NCBI GenBank assembly: GCA_963708865.1
Contig: CAVPUC010000007.1
Location: 14,970 to 78,969, forward strand
Direction: 5' to 3'
Length of the DNA stretch: 64,000 bases
DNA from: DAIDKA01 sp963708865
GTDB lineage: Bacteria; Pseudomonadota; Gammaproteobacteria; Steroidobacterales; Steroidobacteraceae
Shown: positions 45,944 to 54,691 of the stretch, in pieces
How positions within the stretch are numbered: position 1 is the first letter of the stretch
How the letters are laid out: each line of letters opens with the position of its first letter
The notes under the pieces: model-generated
The model's input: only the letters and a program-made list of their open reading frames with translations
Databases searched by the model: none
What the model was told of the DNA's origin: nothing
Translations under genes and position numbers: made by a program

Positions 45944-47725
45944 ATGGGTGCGACACGAACTTGGATGACCCTGTCGGTGGGCGTGATGGCAGCGCTGACC
46001 TTGGCAGGATGCCACAGCGAGCGGTCGGCAGGCGTGAGCGCTGCAGCGGATCCGGCCGCAGCCTCGGCCGGGGCGGTCATTCCGGTCAAGGAAGCGGCGC
46101 CCGCGAGCCCCGCGCCGGGCGAGGCCGACGCGGCGGTGCCCTCGGATCCGGCCCAGGCCAGTGTGGCCGGGGAGCTGGCCCTGCAACAGGGCGACTGCCG
46201 CACCGCAGCCGATGACTATGCCGTGGCATCGCAGGGTGCCACCGCGCAGATGGCCAGCCATGCCAGCGAAGTCGCGCTGAACTGCCAGAACATTCCGGCC
46301 GCCTGGATCGCCGCCCAGAACTGGCTGAAGGCGGCACCCAAGGATCCCCAGGCCGCGCTGGTCTACGCGACCGTCGCCCTGAAGCTGTATCACGTGCCCG
46401 AAGCGCGCGCGGCGATTGCCACGGCGCTCGCGGCCGATGCCCAGGCCACGGACCGTGCGCTGATGAGCGCCATGCAGGTGCTGGCACAACAGTCCGATGC
46501 GACCGCGGCCTTTACCGCGCTCGCGCCGGTGCTCGACACCCCGCAGCGCTCGGCGACGGTGTTGATCGCGCTGGGTGATCTGGCCGTGGAGGCCTATGAC
46601 TTCAAGCGTGCCGAGCACCTGGTGCAGGAAGCGCTGCAGCGGGACCCGAAGTCCACGGACGCCCTGCGGCTGATGGCGCGGATCGCCGTGCTGCGCGGCG
46701 ATGGGGCGCTCGCTTTATCGACGGCGCGTGAGGTCGCGAGACTGGATGCGACCGACGGTACTTTCGAAGTGGCCGAGGTGCTGCAGGATCTGGGTCGGGC
46801 GGATGATGCGCGCAAGGAGCTGGAACGGCTGCGCGCCACGGGCGATGTCAATACCGAAGAGATCGATCGGCGCCTGGCGCTGCTGGCCTTTGACAGTGGC
46901 GATCTGCAGCAGGCGCAAAAGCGTTTCACCGATCTGATGCGCGGTGGCGAGGCGGCCGACGGCTCGCTGTTCTATCTGGCGCAGATTGCCGAGGCGCAAG
47001 GCGACAAGGACGCGGCGCTCGCCATCTATCGCCGGCTGATCGACTCCCCGATGGCGCTTCAGGCACGCATGGCGGCGGCGGGGCTGCTGCTGGACAACAA
47101 CAAGCGCGCCGAGGCGTTCGCGCTGGTCGATGATCTGGCGAACAACGACTCGCAAACCTCCTTTGACCTGGTGGTGCAGAAGGCGCACCTGCTGGCGGAT
47201 CACGGCGACACCGACGGTGCGCTGGCACTGCTGTCGGCGGCCGCACAGTCCTATCCGCGCCACCCGACGCTGGAATACGAGCACGCCACCATGCTCGAGC
47301 GTGCCGGCCAGACCCGCGATTCGGTGCAGGCCTTCGAGGGGCTGCTGGCCGAGCGGCCCGAGGATCCGACGGTACTGAACGCCCTGGGGTACACGCTGGC
47401 CGACCATAAAGAACAGCTGCCCCGCGCCGAGAAGCTCATCCGCCAGGCGCTCCTGACGACACCCGACAGTCCCGCCGCGCTCGACAGCCTGGGGTGGGTG
47501 CGGTTGCGTCGCGGGGATTCGCACGATGCCGCGGGCATTCTCGAACACGCCTACAACGTTGGCCAGGATCCTGACATCGCGGCCCACTGGGTCGAGGCGC
47601 TGTGGGTGAGCGGCTCGCAGGCGCAGGCGCGCAAAGTGCTCAACGATGCCTTGGCTCGCCATCCGGAATCTGCGGCGCTTGAGGCCACGCGGCATCGCCT
47701 GGTGCCAAGCTCCGGGCACCCTTGA
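45944..47725 (+). CDS. Tetratricopeptide-repeat outer-membrane-type lipoprotein
   Basis: The protein has about 593 residues. The signal ends in lipobox LAGC (Cys about 23), giving a lipidated N-terminus followed by an Ala/Pro linker. The rest is tandem TPR helices (for example DPKSTDALRLMARIAVLRGDGALAL, EDPTVLNALGYTLADHK, SPAALDSLGWVRLRRGD). The same gene precedes lolB in Pseudomonas. It probably scaffolds envelope protein assembly, but no partner is known. The start ATG 45944 is preferred over 45899 because it begins the signal. Confidence 0.85.
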   Translation: MGATRTWMTLSVGVMAALTLAGCHSERSAGVSAAADPAAASAGAVIPVKEAAPASPAPGEADAAVPSDPAQASVAGELALQQGDCRTAADDYAVASQGATAQMASHASEVALNCQNIPAAWIAAQNWLKAAPKDPQAALVYATVALKLYHVPEARAAIATALAADAQATDRALMSAMQVLAQQSDATAAFTALAPVLDTPQRSATVLIALGDLAVEAYDFKRAEHLVQEALQRDPKSTDALRLMARIAVLRGDGALALSTAREVARLDATDGTFEVAEVLQDLGRADDARKELERLRATGDVNTEEIDRRLALLAFDSGDLQQAQKRFTDLMRGGEAADGSLFYLAQIAEAQGDKDAALAIYRRLIDSPMALQARMAAAGLLLDNNKRAEAFALVDDLANNDSQTSFDLVVQKAHLLADHGDTDGALALLSAAAQSYPRHPTLEYEHATMLERAGQTRDSVQAFEGLLAERPEDPTVLNALGYTLADHKEQLPRAEKLIRQALLTTPDSPAALDSLGWVRLRRGDSHDAAGILEHAYNVGQDPDIAAHWVEALWVSGSQAQARKVLNDALARHPESAALEATRHRLVPSSGHP

Positions 47726-47726
47726 G

Positions 47727-48368
47727 ATGACGGTCCGCATGCCTGCGGCCGCGGCGGCGCGGCCGCTTCATCTTTTGCTGTGCGGGATGCTCGCGCTGCT
47801 GGCGGGTTGCCAGACCGTGCCGAAACCCATCGCCCCCACTCAAGCGCCCGAGCAGGTGGTCGCGGGCTGGCCCGCGCGGCGCGCGCAGCTGCAGGCCCGC
47901 GGGCAATTCACCGCGCAGGGGCGCATCGGCGTCATCGCCGGGTCCGATGGCTTCAATGGTCGGCTACGCTGGGTGCAGGATGGGGCGCGCAGCACCGTAA
48001 GTTTGGATGGGCCGCTGGGCGTGGGCGGGGTACGCATCGTCAAGGATGGCACGGGCCTCACCCTGACCACCCCCTCGGGTCAGGCGCTCGACAGCCAGGC
48101 CGCCCATGATGAACTCCTCAAGCGCATGGGCTTCGAGCCGCCGCTGGACAGCCTGCGCTACTGGGTGCAGGGGGTGGCGGATCCGGTCAGCCCCAGCACC
48201 GAAACGCTGGATGCCAAGGGCTACCTGGGCTGCCTCGCCCAGTCCGGCTGGACGGTGACGATCAGCGCCTACATGCAAACGCAGGACGGCGCCCTGCCGC
48301 AGAAACTGACCGTGGTGCGCGGCGATGTCCGGGTCAAATTGATCATCGAGTCCTGGCATTCGCCATGA
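47727..48368 (+). CDS. lolB: Outer membrane lipoprotein receptor LolB
   Basis: LolB accepts lipoproteins from LolA and inserts them in the outer membrane. The protein is about 213 residues with lipobox LAGC (LLLCGMLALLAGCQTV). Family sequence includes FTAQGRIGVIAGSDGFNGRLRWVQDG and ESWHSP at the end. The ATG lies one base after the TPR gene stop. The stop overlaps the ispE ATG. Confidence 0.92.
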   Translation: MTVRMPAAAAARPLHLLLCGMLALLAGCQTVPKPIAPTQAPEQVVAGWPARRAQLQARGQFTAQGRIGVIAGSDGFNGRLRWVQDGARSTVSLDGPLGVGGVRIVKDGTGLTLTTPSGQALDSQAAHDELLKRMGFEPPLDSLRYWVQGVADPVSPSTETLDAKGYLGCLAQSGWTVTISAYMQTQDGALPQKLTVVRGDVRVKLIIESWHSP

Positions 48369-49204
48369 GCGCCGCGACCTCATGGCCGGCGCCGGCCAAG
48401 CTCAATCTGTTCTTGCATGTGACCGGGCGACGCAGCGACGGCTATCACGACCTGCAGACGGTGTTTCAGCTCATCGACCTGGCCGATGACATCCAGATCG
48501 AAGTGCGATCCGATGGGGTGATCGAACGCCGCGCGGGAGCCGAGGGCGTGCCGGCCGAGGCGGATCTGGTGGTACGGGCGGCACGGGCCCTGCAGGCGGC
48601 CCACCCCACCCGGTTGGGGGCGACGCTGAGCGTCACCAAGCGCATTCCCATGGGCGGCGGCTTGGGGGGCGGCAGTTCGGATGCCGCAACGGTGCTGGTG
48701 GCGTTGAACAGGATGTGGAATTGTGGGCTCAACGAGATCGATCTTGCCGCCATTGGCGTCAATCTTGGCGCCGATGTGCCGGTATTTATTCGGGGGCGTT
48801 CGGCCTGGGCGGAAGGGCGCGGGGAGCGTCTGACGCCGCTGGAATTGCCGCCAAGCTGGTTCGCCCTGGTGCATCCCCTGGTTCATGTCCCCACCGCGGC
48901 GCTCTTCCAGGCTCCTGAATTGACACGAAATTCACCCCCCATCACAATGGGCGGCTTTTTACAGTCGGGCGGGCGGAATGATTTCGAACCAGTAGTGCGG
49001 GCGCGCTACGCCGAAGTCGCGCGCGCGCTTGACTGGCTGGGACACTTCGCACCGGCGCGGCTGACAGGCACGGGGTCCTGCATTTTCGCACCCTGCGCAA
49101 GCCTGAACGAGGCACAAGACATTATTACGAGGGTCCCTGCGCCATGGCGCGGCATAGTGGCCCGCGGAATGAATGTCTCGCCGCTTCTTTCATTGCAGAG
49201 CTGA
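48365..49204 (+). CDS. ispE: 4-diphosphocytidyl-2-C-methyl-D-erythritol kinase
   Basis: IspE is the GHMP kinase of the MEP isoprenoid pathway. The 279-residue protein has PAKLNLFLHVTGRRSDGYHDLQTVF, the ATP-binding PMGGGLGGGSSDAATVL and LTGTGSCIFAPC. Its ATG overlaps the lolB stop (ATGA). The tRNA-Gln gene follows 17 bases later. Confidence 0.95.
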   Translation: MSAATSWPAPAKLNLFLHVTGRRSDGYHDLQTVFQLIDLADDIQIEVRSDGVIERRAGAEGVPAEADLVVRAARALQAAHPTRLGATLSVTKRIPMGGGLGGGSSDAATVLVALNRMWNCGLNEIDLAAIGVNLGADVPVFIRGRSAWAEGRGERLTPLELPPSWFALVHPLVHVPTAALFQAPELTRNSPPITMGGFLQSGGRNDFEPVVRARYAEVARALDWLGHFAPARLTGTGSCIFAPCASLNEAQDIITRVPAPWRGIVARGMNVSPLLSLQS

Positions 49205-49221
49205 GATGGGACTTTTTATGG

Positions 49222-49296
49222 TGGGGTGTCGCCAAGTGGTAAGGCAGCGGGTTTTGATCCCGCCATTCGGAGGTTCGAATCCTTCCACCCCAGCCA
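49222..49296 (+). tRNA. tRNA-Gln (anticodon TTG)
   Basis: The 75-nt sequence has acceptor arms TGGGGTG and CACCCCA, discriminator G and encoded CCA. The anticodon stem GCGGG/CCCGC encloses TTTTGAT with anticodon TTG. The T-arm GGAGG-TTCGAAT-CCTTC is standard. It lies between ispE and prs, the same place as in Pseudomonas. Confidence 0.96.
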
Positions 49297-49321
49297 CGTC
49301 TGTTGAAGGGAGAAGCGCGTC

Positions 49322-50275
49322 GTGAGTGACGACACAATGGCGTTGTTCACCGGGAATGCCAATCGGGCGCTCGCGCATGAGATTGCGCGACACCTCGGGG
49401 TACCGCTGGGCGAGGCCGAAGTGGGCCGTTTCAGCGATGGTGAAGTCAACGTCGAGCTGATCGACAACGTGCGCGGCCGCGATGTGTTCATCGTGCAGTC
49501 GACCTGTCCGCCGGTGAACGACCATCTGATGGAGCTGCTGGTACTGGTGGATGCCTGTCGGCGCGCCTCGGCCGCGCGCATCACGGCGGTGGTGCCGTAC
49601 TTCGGTTATTCGCGCCAGGACCGCCGTCCGCGTGCGACCCGTTCGGCGATCACGGCGAAGCTGGTCGCCAACATGATGGCCGGCGCCGGCGTCGACCGGT
49701 TGCTCACGCTCGATCTGCATTCCGACCAGATAATGGGGTTCTTCGACATCCCCGTCGACAATGTGTACGGCTCGCCAGTGCTGCTGGGCGATGCCTGGAA
49801 GCGCGGCGACGATGAGCTGGTGGTGGTGTCGCCGGACATCGGCGGCGTGGCCCGCGCGCGCGCGTTCGCGCGCCGCCTGGACGATGCGGATCTGGCGATC
49901 ATCGACAAGCGGCGGCCGCGCCCGAACGAATCCCGGGTGATGAACATCATCGGTGAGGTCTCCGGCAAGAACTGCGTGCTGGTGGATGACATGGTGGATA
50001 CCGCGGGCACGCTGTGCCTGGCGGCACAGGCGCTGAAGGATGCGGGTGCGTTGAAGGTGACGTCCTATATCACCCACGCGCTGCTGTCGGGCGCGGCGCT
50101 CGAGCGGATCGGCAAGTCCGCGCTCGATGAGCTGGTGGTGACCGACACCATTCCGCTGTCGGCCGCGGCGCAGAAGGTCGGCCGCATCCGCCAGCTGTCC
50201 GTGGCGGCGTTGCTGGCGGAGACCATCCGGCGCATCCGCGCCGAGGAGTCCGTCAGTTCGCTGTATGTGGACTAG
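49322..50275 (+). CDS. prs: Ribose-phosphate pyrophosphokinase
   Basis: This enzyme makes PRPP from ribose-5-phosphate and ATP for nucleotide, His, Trp and NAD synthesis. The 317-residue protein starts at GTG 49322 after GGGAG. Motifs: FSDGEVNVEL, YFGYSRQDRRPR, the flexible-loop Lys/Arg region, DLHSDQIMGFF and the PRPP-binding loop VLVDDMVDTAGTLC. Confidence 0.96.
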   Translation: MSDDTMALFTGNANRALAHEIARHLGVPLGEAEVGRFSDGEVNVELIDNVRGRDVFIVQSTCPPVNDHLMELLVLVDACRRASAARITAVVPYFGYSRQDRRPRATRSAITAKLVANMMAGAGVDRLLTLDLHSDQIMGFFDIPVDNVYGSPVLLGDAWKRGDDELVVVSPDIGGVARARAFARRLDDADLAIIDKRRPRPNESRVMNIIGEVSGKNCVLVDDMVDTAGTLCLAAQALKDAGALKVTSYITHALLSGAALERIGKSALDELVVTDTIPLSAAAQKVGRIRQLSVAALLAETIRRIRAEESVSSLYVD

Positions 50276-50404
50276 GCATTGAATTGATAAGGCCGGCTGC
50301 CACATTGGGTGGCGACCGCGCCGTGTTGATCACGCCCCTTTGGTCGCGGGGTGGCGTGAAAGCCGCATGGTGCGGCGAAGTGAAGAACGTTTAGGAGTTC
50401 GAAC

Positions 50405-51137
50405 ATGCGCATTTCATTTGTGATCGGCGCGGAATTCCGAGACACGCAAGGCAAAGGTGCGAGCCGCCGCCTGCGAGTCGAAGGAAAAGTTCCGGCCATT
50501 CTGTACGGCGGGGGTCAAGACCCGCGTGCCCTGGTCCTCGATCAGCAGAAGCTGCTGACGATGATCGACAACGAGAAGTTCTACTCGTCCATCGTCCAGC
50601 TCAAAGTGGCGAACGAGACGCAGGAAGCCATCGTCAAGGATGTGCAGATGCATCCGGCCAAGAACCTGGTCGTGCATCTGGACATGCAGCGGGTGCTGGA
50701 GAACGAGAAGCTACGCATCCGGCTGCCGATCCACTTCCGCAACGCGAATGTCTCCCCCGGCGTCAAGACCGAGGGCGGCATCGTCTCGCATCTGATGAAC
50801 GAGGTCGAAGTCGTGTGCCTGCCGAAGGACCTTCCGGAATATCTGGAAGTCGACATGATCGACATGAGCCCTCAACGACATCAAATATCTGGCCGATATC
50901 AAGGTGCCGGAAGGTGTCGTGCTGCCGCAGCTGGGCCACGGTCGAAATCCGGCCGTCGTGTCCATCCATAGCCCACGTGCCGAGGAGCCCGAGGCGGTCG
51001 CCGCCGAGGCTGCGCCGGCCGAGGGTGCCGCTGCAGCCCCTGCTGCCGCGGGCGCCGCGGGTGCGGAGGCGAAGAAGGACGACAAGGCAGCGCCTGCCGC
51101 CGCCGCTCCGGCCAAGAAGGACGCGGGCAAGAAGTAG
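50405..51137 (+). CDS. rplY: 50S ribosomal protein L25, Ctc form (one frameshift as sequenced)
   Basis: L25 binds 5S rRNA; the long Ctc form has an added C-terminal domain. The ATG at 50405 follows AGGAG. The first frame reads RDTQGKGASRRLRVEGKVPAILYGG to EYLEVDMIDMS and is then lost to an extra C in CCC at 50869-50871. With CC the protein continues LNDIKYLADIKVPEGVVLPQL and ends in a long Ala/Lys/Pro-rich tail, 243 residues in total. The 129 bases before the start are gene-free leader. Confidence 0.93.
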
Positions 51138-51150
51138 CCTTGAGAAAGTC

Positions 51151-51184
51151 GCGCGGGCGGGGAGTGCCTCGCCCGCGCTTTCCT
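51151..51184 (+). terminator. Probable Rho-independent terminator after rplY
   Basis: An 11-bp GC stem (GCGCGGGCGGG with CTCGCCCGCGC, one G-T pair) with a six-base loop is followed by a short T-rich stretch (TTTCCTT). It is located 14 bases after the rplY stop and before pth. Confidence 0.55.
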
Positions 51185-51209
51185 TGCTATTCAATGCAGG
51201 CGTGGGTCC

Positions 51210-51794
51210 ATGGATGCCGTTCCACTGAAGCTGATTGTGGGCTTGGGCAACCCCGGTGCCGAACACGAGCGCCAGCGCCACAATTCCGGTTTCGCGTTTG
51301 TCGAGGCGCTCGCCGCCCGACATGGCGGGACTTTTCGCTACGAGCCGCGCCATCAGGCCGATCTCGCGCGTGTCCGGATCGCCGGAAGCGAAGTATGGCT
51401 GGCGAAGCCGATGACCTACATGAACTGCAGCGGCGGCCCTGTGGGCAGCGTGGCAGGATTTTACAAGATTGCCCCCGGCGAGATGCTGGTGGCCTACGAT
51501 GAGCTGGATTTCCCGCCCGGCGATGCGCGGCTCAAGTTTGGCGGTGGCCACGGGGGGCACAATGGCATGCGCGACATCCTCGCAAATACCGCCGAGGGCT
51601 TCTGGCGCCTGAGGCTGGGGATCGGACATCCCGGAGACCGCAGCAAGGTGCTCCACTACGTCCTGAGCCGCCCTTCGAAGGCGGACGAAGAATTGATTGG
51701 CGTGGCGATCGCCGCCGCCGCGGACGCCGTGCCGATGATGATGCAAGATGGAGCGCAGCGCGCCATTCAGGGCCTTCACGGCCGGCCTGTTTGA
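51210..51794 (+). CDS. pth: Peptidyl-tRNA hydrolase
   Basis: Pth releases peptides from prematurely dropped peptidyl-tRNA. The 194-residue protein shows LIVGLGNPGAEHERQRHNSGF with the catalytic His, KPMTYMNCSG, YDELDFPPGDARLKFGGGHGGHNGMRD and RLRLGIGHPGD. It is 17 bases upstream of ychF. Confidence 0.95.
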   Translation: MDAVPLKLIVGLGNPGAEHERQRHNSGFAFVEALAARHGGTFRYEPRHQADLARVRIAGSEVWLAKPMTYMNCSGGPVGSVAGFYKIAPGEMLVAYDELDFPPGDARLKFGGGHGGHNGMRDILANTAEGFWRLRLGIGHPGDRSKVLHYVLSRPSKADEELIGVAIAAAADAVPMMMQDGAQRAIQGLHGRPV

Positions 51795-51811
51795 GCTCAA
51801 GGTAAACCACT

Positions 51812-52903
51812 ATGTCGATAAAATGCGGAATCGTGGGCCTGCCGAATGTCGGCAAGTCGACGCTGTTCAATGCTCTGACGCGCGCGCAGATCGCCGCCGA
51901 AAACTACCCGTTCTGCACCATCGATCCGAATGTCGGTGTGGTGCCGGTGCCGGATGCGCGCCTGCAGCAACTGGCCGACATCGTGAACCCCGACAAACTG
52001 GTGCCGGCCGCGGTCGAGTTCGTCGATATCGCAGGCCTCGTCGCCGGCGCCTCACAGGGTGAGGGGCTCGGCAACAAGTTCCTGGCGCATATCCGCGAGG
52101 TCGATGCCATCGCGCATGTCGTGCGCTGCTTCGATGATGGCGACATCGTGCACGTGGCCGGCAAGATCGATCCGCTCTCCGACATCGAGACGATCAACAC
52201 GGAACTGGCGCTGGCAGATCTCGCCAGCGTCGAGAAGGCCCTGGATCGTGCCGCCAAGACCGCCAAGAACGGCGACAAGGAATCCGTGCGCAAGGCGGCG
52301 CTGTTTGAAAAGGTCAAGGCTCAGTTGAATTTGGCCCAGCCGGTACGCGCCATGAAACTGAGCGAGGAGGAGGCCAGGGACCTGCGGGACCTGCACCTGC
52401 TGACGGCCAAGCCCGTCATGTATGTGGCGAATGTCGACGAGCAGGGCTTTACCAACAACCCCAAGCTCGCCGTGGTGCAAAAGCTGGCCGCGGCCGAAGG
52501 CTCGCAGGTGGTCGCCGTCTGTGCCGCCATTGAAGCGGAGATCTCACAGCTGGAGGAGGCGGACCGCGCCGAGTTCCTGGCCGAGATGAATCTGGATGAG
52601 CCCGGGTTGAATCGCGTCATCCGCTCGGCGTTCAAACTGCTGGGCCTGGAGACCTACTTCACGGCGGGCCCCAAGGAAGTGCGCGCCTGGACCGTTCGTG
52701 CCGGCTCGACCGCACCGCAGGCCGCGGCCGTGATTCATACGGATTTTGAGCGCGGGTTTATCCGCGCCGAAGTCATCTCCTTCGCCGACTACGTGTCCTA
52801 TCGCGGCGAGGGTGGCGCGCGCGAAGTCGGCAAGCTGCGCCTGGAAGGCAAGGAATACATCGTCCGGGAGGGCGATGTCATGCACTTCCGGTTCAACGTC
52901 TGA
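51812..52903 (+). CDS. ychF: Redox-responsive ribosome-binding GTPase/ATPase YchF
   Basis: YchF is an Obg-related P-loop NTPase that prefers ATP and binds ribosomes. The 363-residue protein has G1 GLPNVGKSTLFNAL, G3 DIAGLVAGASQGEGLGN and the altered G4 NVDE, a coiled coil and a C-terminal TGS domain (FERGFIRAEVISFADYV). The stop abuts the convergent lactonase stop with no gap. Confidence 0.95.
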   Translation: MSIKCGIVGLPNVGKSTLFNALTRAQIAAENYPFCTIDPNVGVVPVPDARLQQLADIVNPDKLVPAAVEFVDIAGLVAGASQGEGLGNKFLAHIREVDAIAHVVRCFDDGDIVHVAGKIDPLSDIETINTELALADLASVEKALDRAAKTAKNGDKESVRKAALFEKVKAQLNLAQPVRAMKLSEEEARDLRDLHLLTAKPVMYVANVDEQGFTNNPKLAVVQKLAAAEGSQVVAVCAAIEAEISQLEEADRAEFLAEMNLDEPGLNRVIRSAFKLLGLETYFTAGPKEVRAWTVRAGSTAPQAAAVIHTDFERGFIRAEVISFADYVSYRGEGGAREVGKLRLEGKEYIVREGDVMHFRFNV

Positions 52904-53818
52904 TCAGGCATTGAACGGCAGTTTCAGGCCCGGGCGCGGCCAGCGCGTATGGAACAGCTTGCCGGTGGTGGAGCAGGTGATATACGCATCGCGCATATCG
53001 GTGCCGCCAAAGCAGATGTTGGTGGTCACCGGGTCGGGGCAGGGGAAATGCTCGTATGCCCCATTGGGCTCGAACGTCGTGATGCCGCCATTCCACAGCG
53101 TGCCCACGCAAATCCGGCCGCTGGCCTCTACCGCCAGACTGTCCAGCCACTGGTAGCCGGGGAGGGTGCAGACCACGCGCCCTGGCGCCGTCGGCGGCCC
53201 TGAAGGCGGCGCCATCACGCCGGGCGCGCTGAGCTCGAAGGCGTACAGACGCCCCACATTGCAGTCCGCCATGTACACGGTGCGTTGGTCCGGTGAAAGA
53301 CCGACCCCATTCGGCGAGAACATGGCGCTGCGCCAACGGATGATCTTCGAGCCATCGCTCTTCGCGTAGTAGAGCGCGCCCATGCGGCGTACCTCGCCAT
53401 CCGTCTGGCCGAGGCAGGTAAACCAGAAGCCACCCTGGCTATCGAACACCAGATCATTGGGACTGTTCAGCGGCTTGCCGTCGCAATGCTCGTAAAGCGT
53501 CGTGAACTGGCCGGTGGCCAGATCGACCCGCTGGATGGAGCCACCTCGGTATTCCGGCGGGGGACCATTGGGCATGTTTACCTCCCCGTCCTGCCAGGTC
53601 CAGGCGCAACCGTTGTTGCAGACGTAAACGGCGCCATCGGGACCGATCGCCGCACCGTTGGGACCTCCGCCCAAATTGGCGATGGTGTGGCGCTTGCCGT
53701 CGGAGGTGACGCGGGTCAGGGTGCCGCGGCGAATTTCAACCAGGACGACCGAGCCATCGGCCATCGCAACCGGACCTTCCGGAAACTGCAGGCCTTCGGC
53801 AACCAGATTCAGATCCAT
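52904..53818 (-). CDS. SMP-30/gluconolactonase family protein
   Basis: The 304-residue protein is a six-bladed beta-propeller without a signal peptide. Metal-site features are present: LQFPEGPVAMADGSV (Glu), SPNDLVFDSQGG (Asn) and a late Asp region (DSLAVEASGRICVGTLWNGGI). Family members hydrolyse sugar or other lactones. The substrate here is not evident. It is convergent with ychF and divergent from the tRNA at 53930. Confidence 0.85.
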   Translation of the reverse strand: MDLNLVAEGLQFPEGPVAMADGSVVLVEIRRGTLTRVTSDGKRHTIANLGGGPNGAAIGPDGAVYVCNNGCAWTWQDGEVNMPNGPPPEYRGGSIQRVDLATGQFTTLYEHCDGKPLNSPNDLVFDSQGGFWFTCLGQTDGEVRRMGALYYAKSDGSKIIRWRSAMFSPNGVGLSPDQRTVYMADCNVGRLYAFELSAPGVMAPPSGPPTAPGRVVCTLPGYQWLDSLAVEASGRICVGTLWNGGITTFEPNGAYEHFPCPDPVTTNICFGGTDMRDAYITCSTTGKLFHTRWPRPGLKLPFNA

Positions 53819-53929
53819 CGCGCCCCCTAAAACGTTGTTTCAGCTATATATTCACAGCTTCTTGACGCCGAATACGGGGCCGCTGACAATGCGCGCCCGG
53901 TTTCAGGCCGGTAGCATGCCCGTACAATG

Positions 53930-54005
53930 GAAAGGTAGCTCAGCTGGTTAGAGCACGGCACTCATAATGCCGGGGTCGAGGGTTCGATTCCCTCCCTTTC
54001 CACCA
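53930..54005 (+). tRNA. tRNA with CAT anticodon (Met, or Ile2 if lysidine-modified)
   Basis: The sequence folds completely: acceptor GGAAAGG/CCTTTCC, D-arm AGCTCAGCTGGTTAGAGC, anticodon arm CGGCA-CTCATAA-TGCCG, T-arm and encoded CCA. The anticodon CAT fits elongator Met or minor Ile tRNA. Identity elements do not settle it by eye. Its last 51 nt are repeated at 58284, marking it as an integration site. Confidence 0.92.
53955..54005 (+). repeat. 51-bp direct repeat, left copy (3' part of the tRNA)
   Basis: This copy runs from just before the anticodon stem to the CCA end of the tRNA. It is identical to 58284-58334. Identity stops abruptly on both sides (upstream GAGC versus TTGA, downstream ATAA versus TCCA). 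Such a repeat is what a tRNA-targeting integrase leaves as attL/attR. Confidence 0.85.
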
Positions 54006-54029
54006 ATAAAATCGGGTTCGTTCTGACCA

Positions 54030-54540
54030 CCTAGGCAACGGTTTATACCGGCCGAGCACATAGGTAACACTTTTGCGCCGAAGGGGTTTTCGGCGCTGGT
54101 GACCCGGTCCGTTTCGCTGTCGAAGTAGCCCAAATCGTACTGCATAAGGCTCACGAGCCATACTTTGGGCTCGATCTGCTTCACCCCCACGTTCTGCCCG
54201 GCAAAGACCGTGCTGAGGTTGATCTTGCGTTTGCCGAGGCAAATGCGCCCACAGTTTGTGACCGTGATGGTGTGATCGTGGAAGGGGTATTCCAGATCCG
54301 ACAGGCCTTGGTAGGGGCGCGAGGAGGTCACGTAAAGCTCCGAGTGGTACTTCATGTCCAGGGCCTGATGAGGGCGCTCCTGGTTGTAGACATGAACGAA
54401 GCGATCGAAGCGCTCTTGCTGCTTGAGGAAGTTCCTGCTGGCAGGTCGGGTGGCTTCCTTCTTCAACGTCAGATGTATGCGTTCGTGGCTGCTGTTTTGT
54501 TCCGGATGCTTTTTCCACCCCTGATGCCGCGAGGTGCCGG
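54030..54540 (-). pseudogene. IS481-like transposase, C-terminal relic
   Basis: Only the end of a DDE transposase (rve core) is present. The minus strand reads HERIHLTLKKEATRP, FVHVYNQERPHQALDMKY, LSDLEYPFHDHTITVTNCGRICLGKRKINLSTVFAGQNVGV, YDLGYFD and ENPFGAKVLPM. The catalytic N-terminal two-thirds is absent. There is no normal stop: the frame reads on towards the tRNA. The relic starts within tens of bases of the tRNA CCA end. Confidence 0.8.
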
Positions 54541-54691
54541 CAGAACAGAATGACTGAATCCTCCTAGTAATAGTCCACGACCTCGACGTTGCTCGGTCCC
54601 TTTGTGCCCTTCAACCACTCAAAGCATATTCGCCCCGACATTGAACCGGCGAGCGAAAGACTGCCTGTCTACATCCGCCCCTGGCCAGTAC

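Noticed and set aside
53940..54518. 192-codon minus-strand ORF covering the tRNA-CAU gene
   Set aside because: It is an out-of-frame reading of the IS481-like relic and tRNA. The transposase similarity lies in the neighbouring frame.
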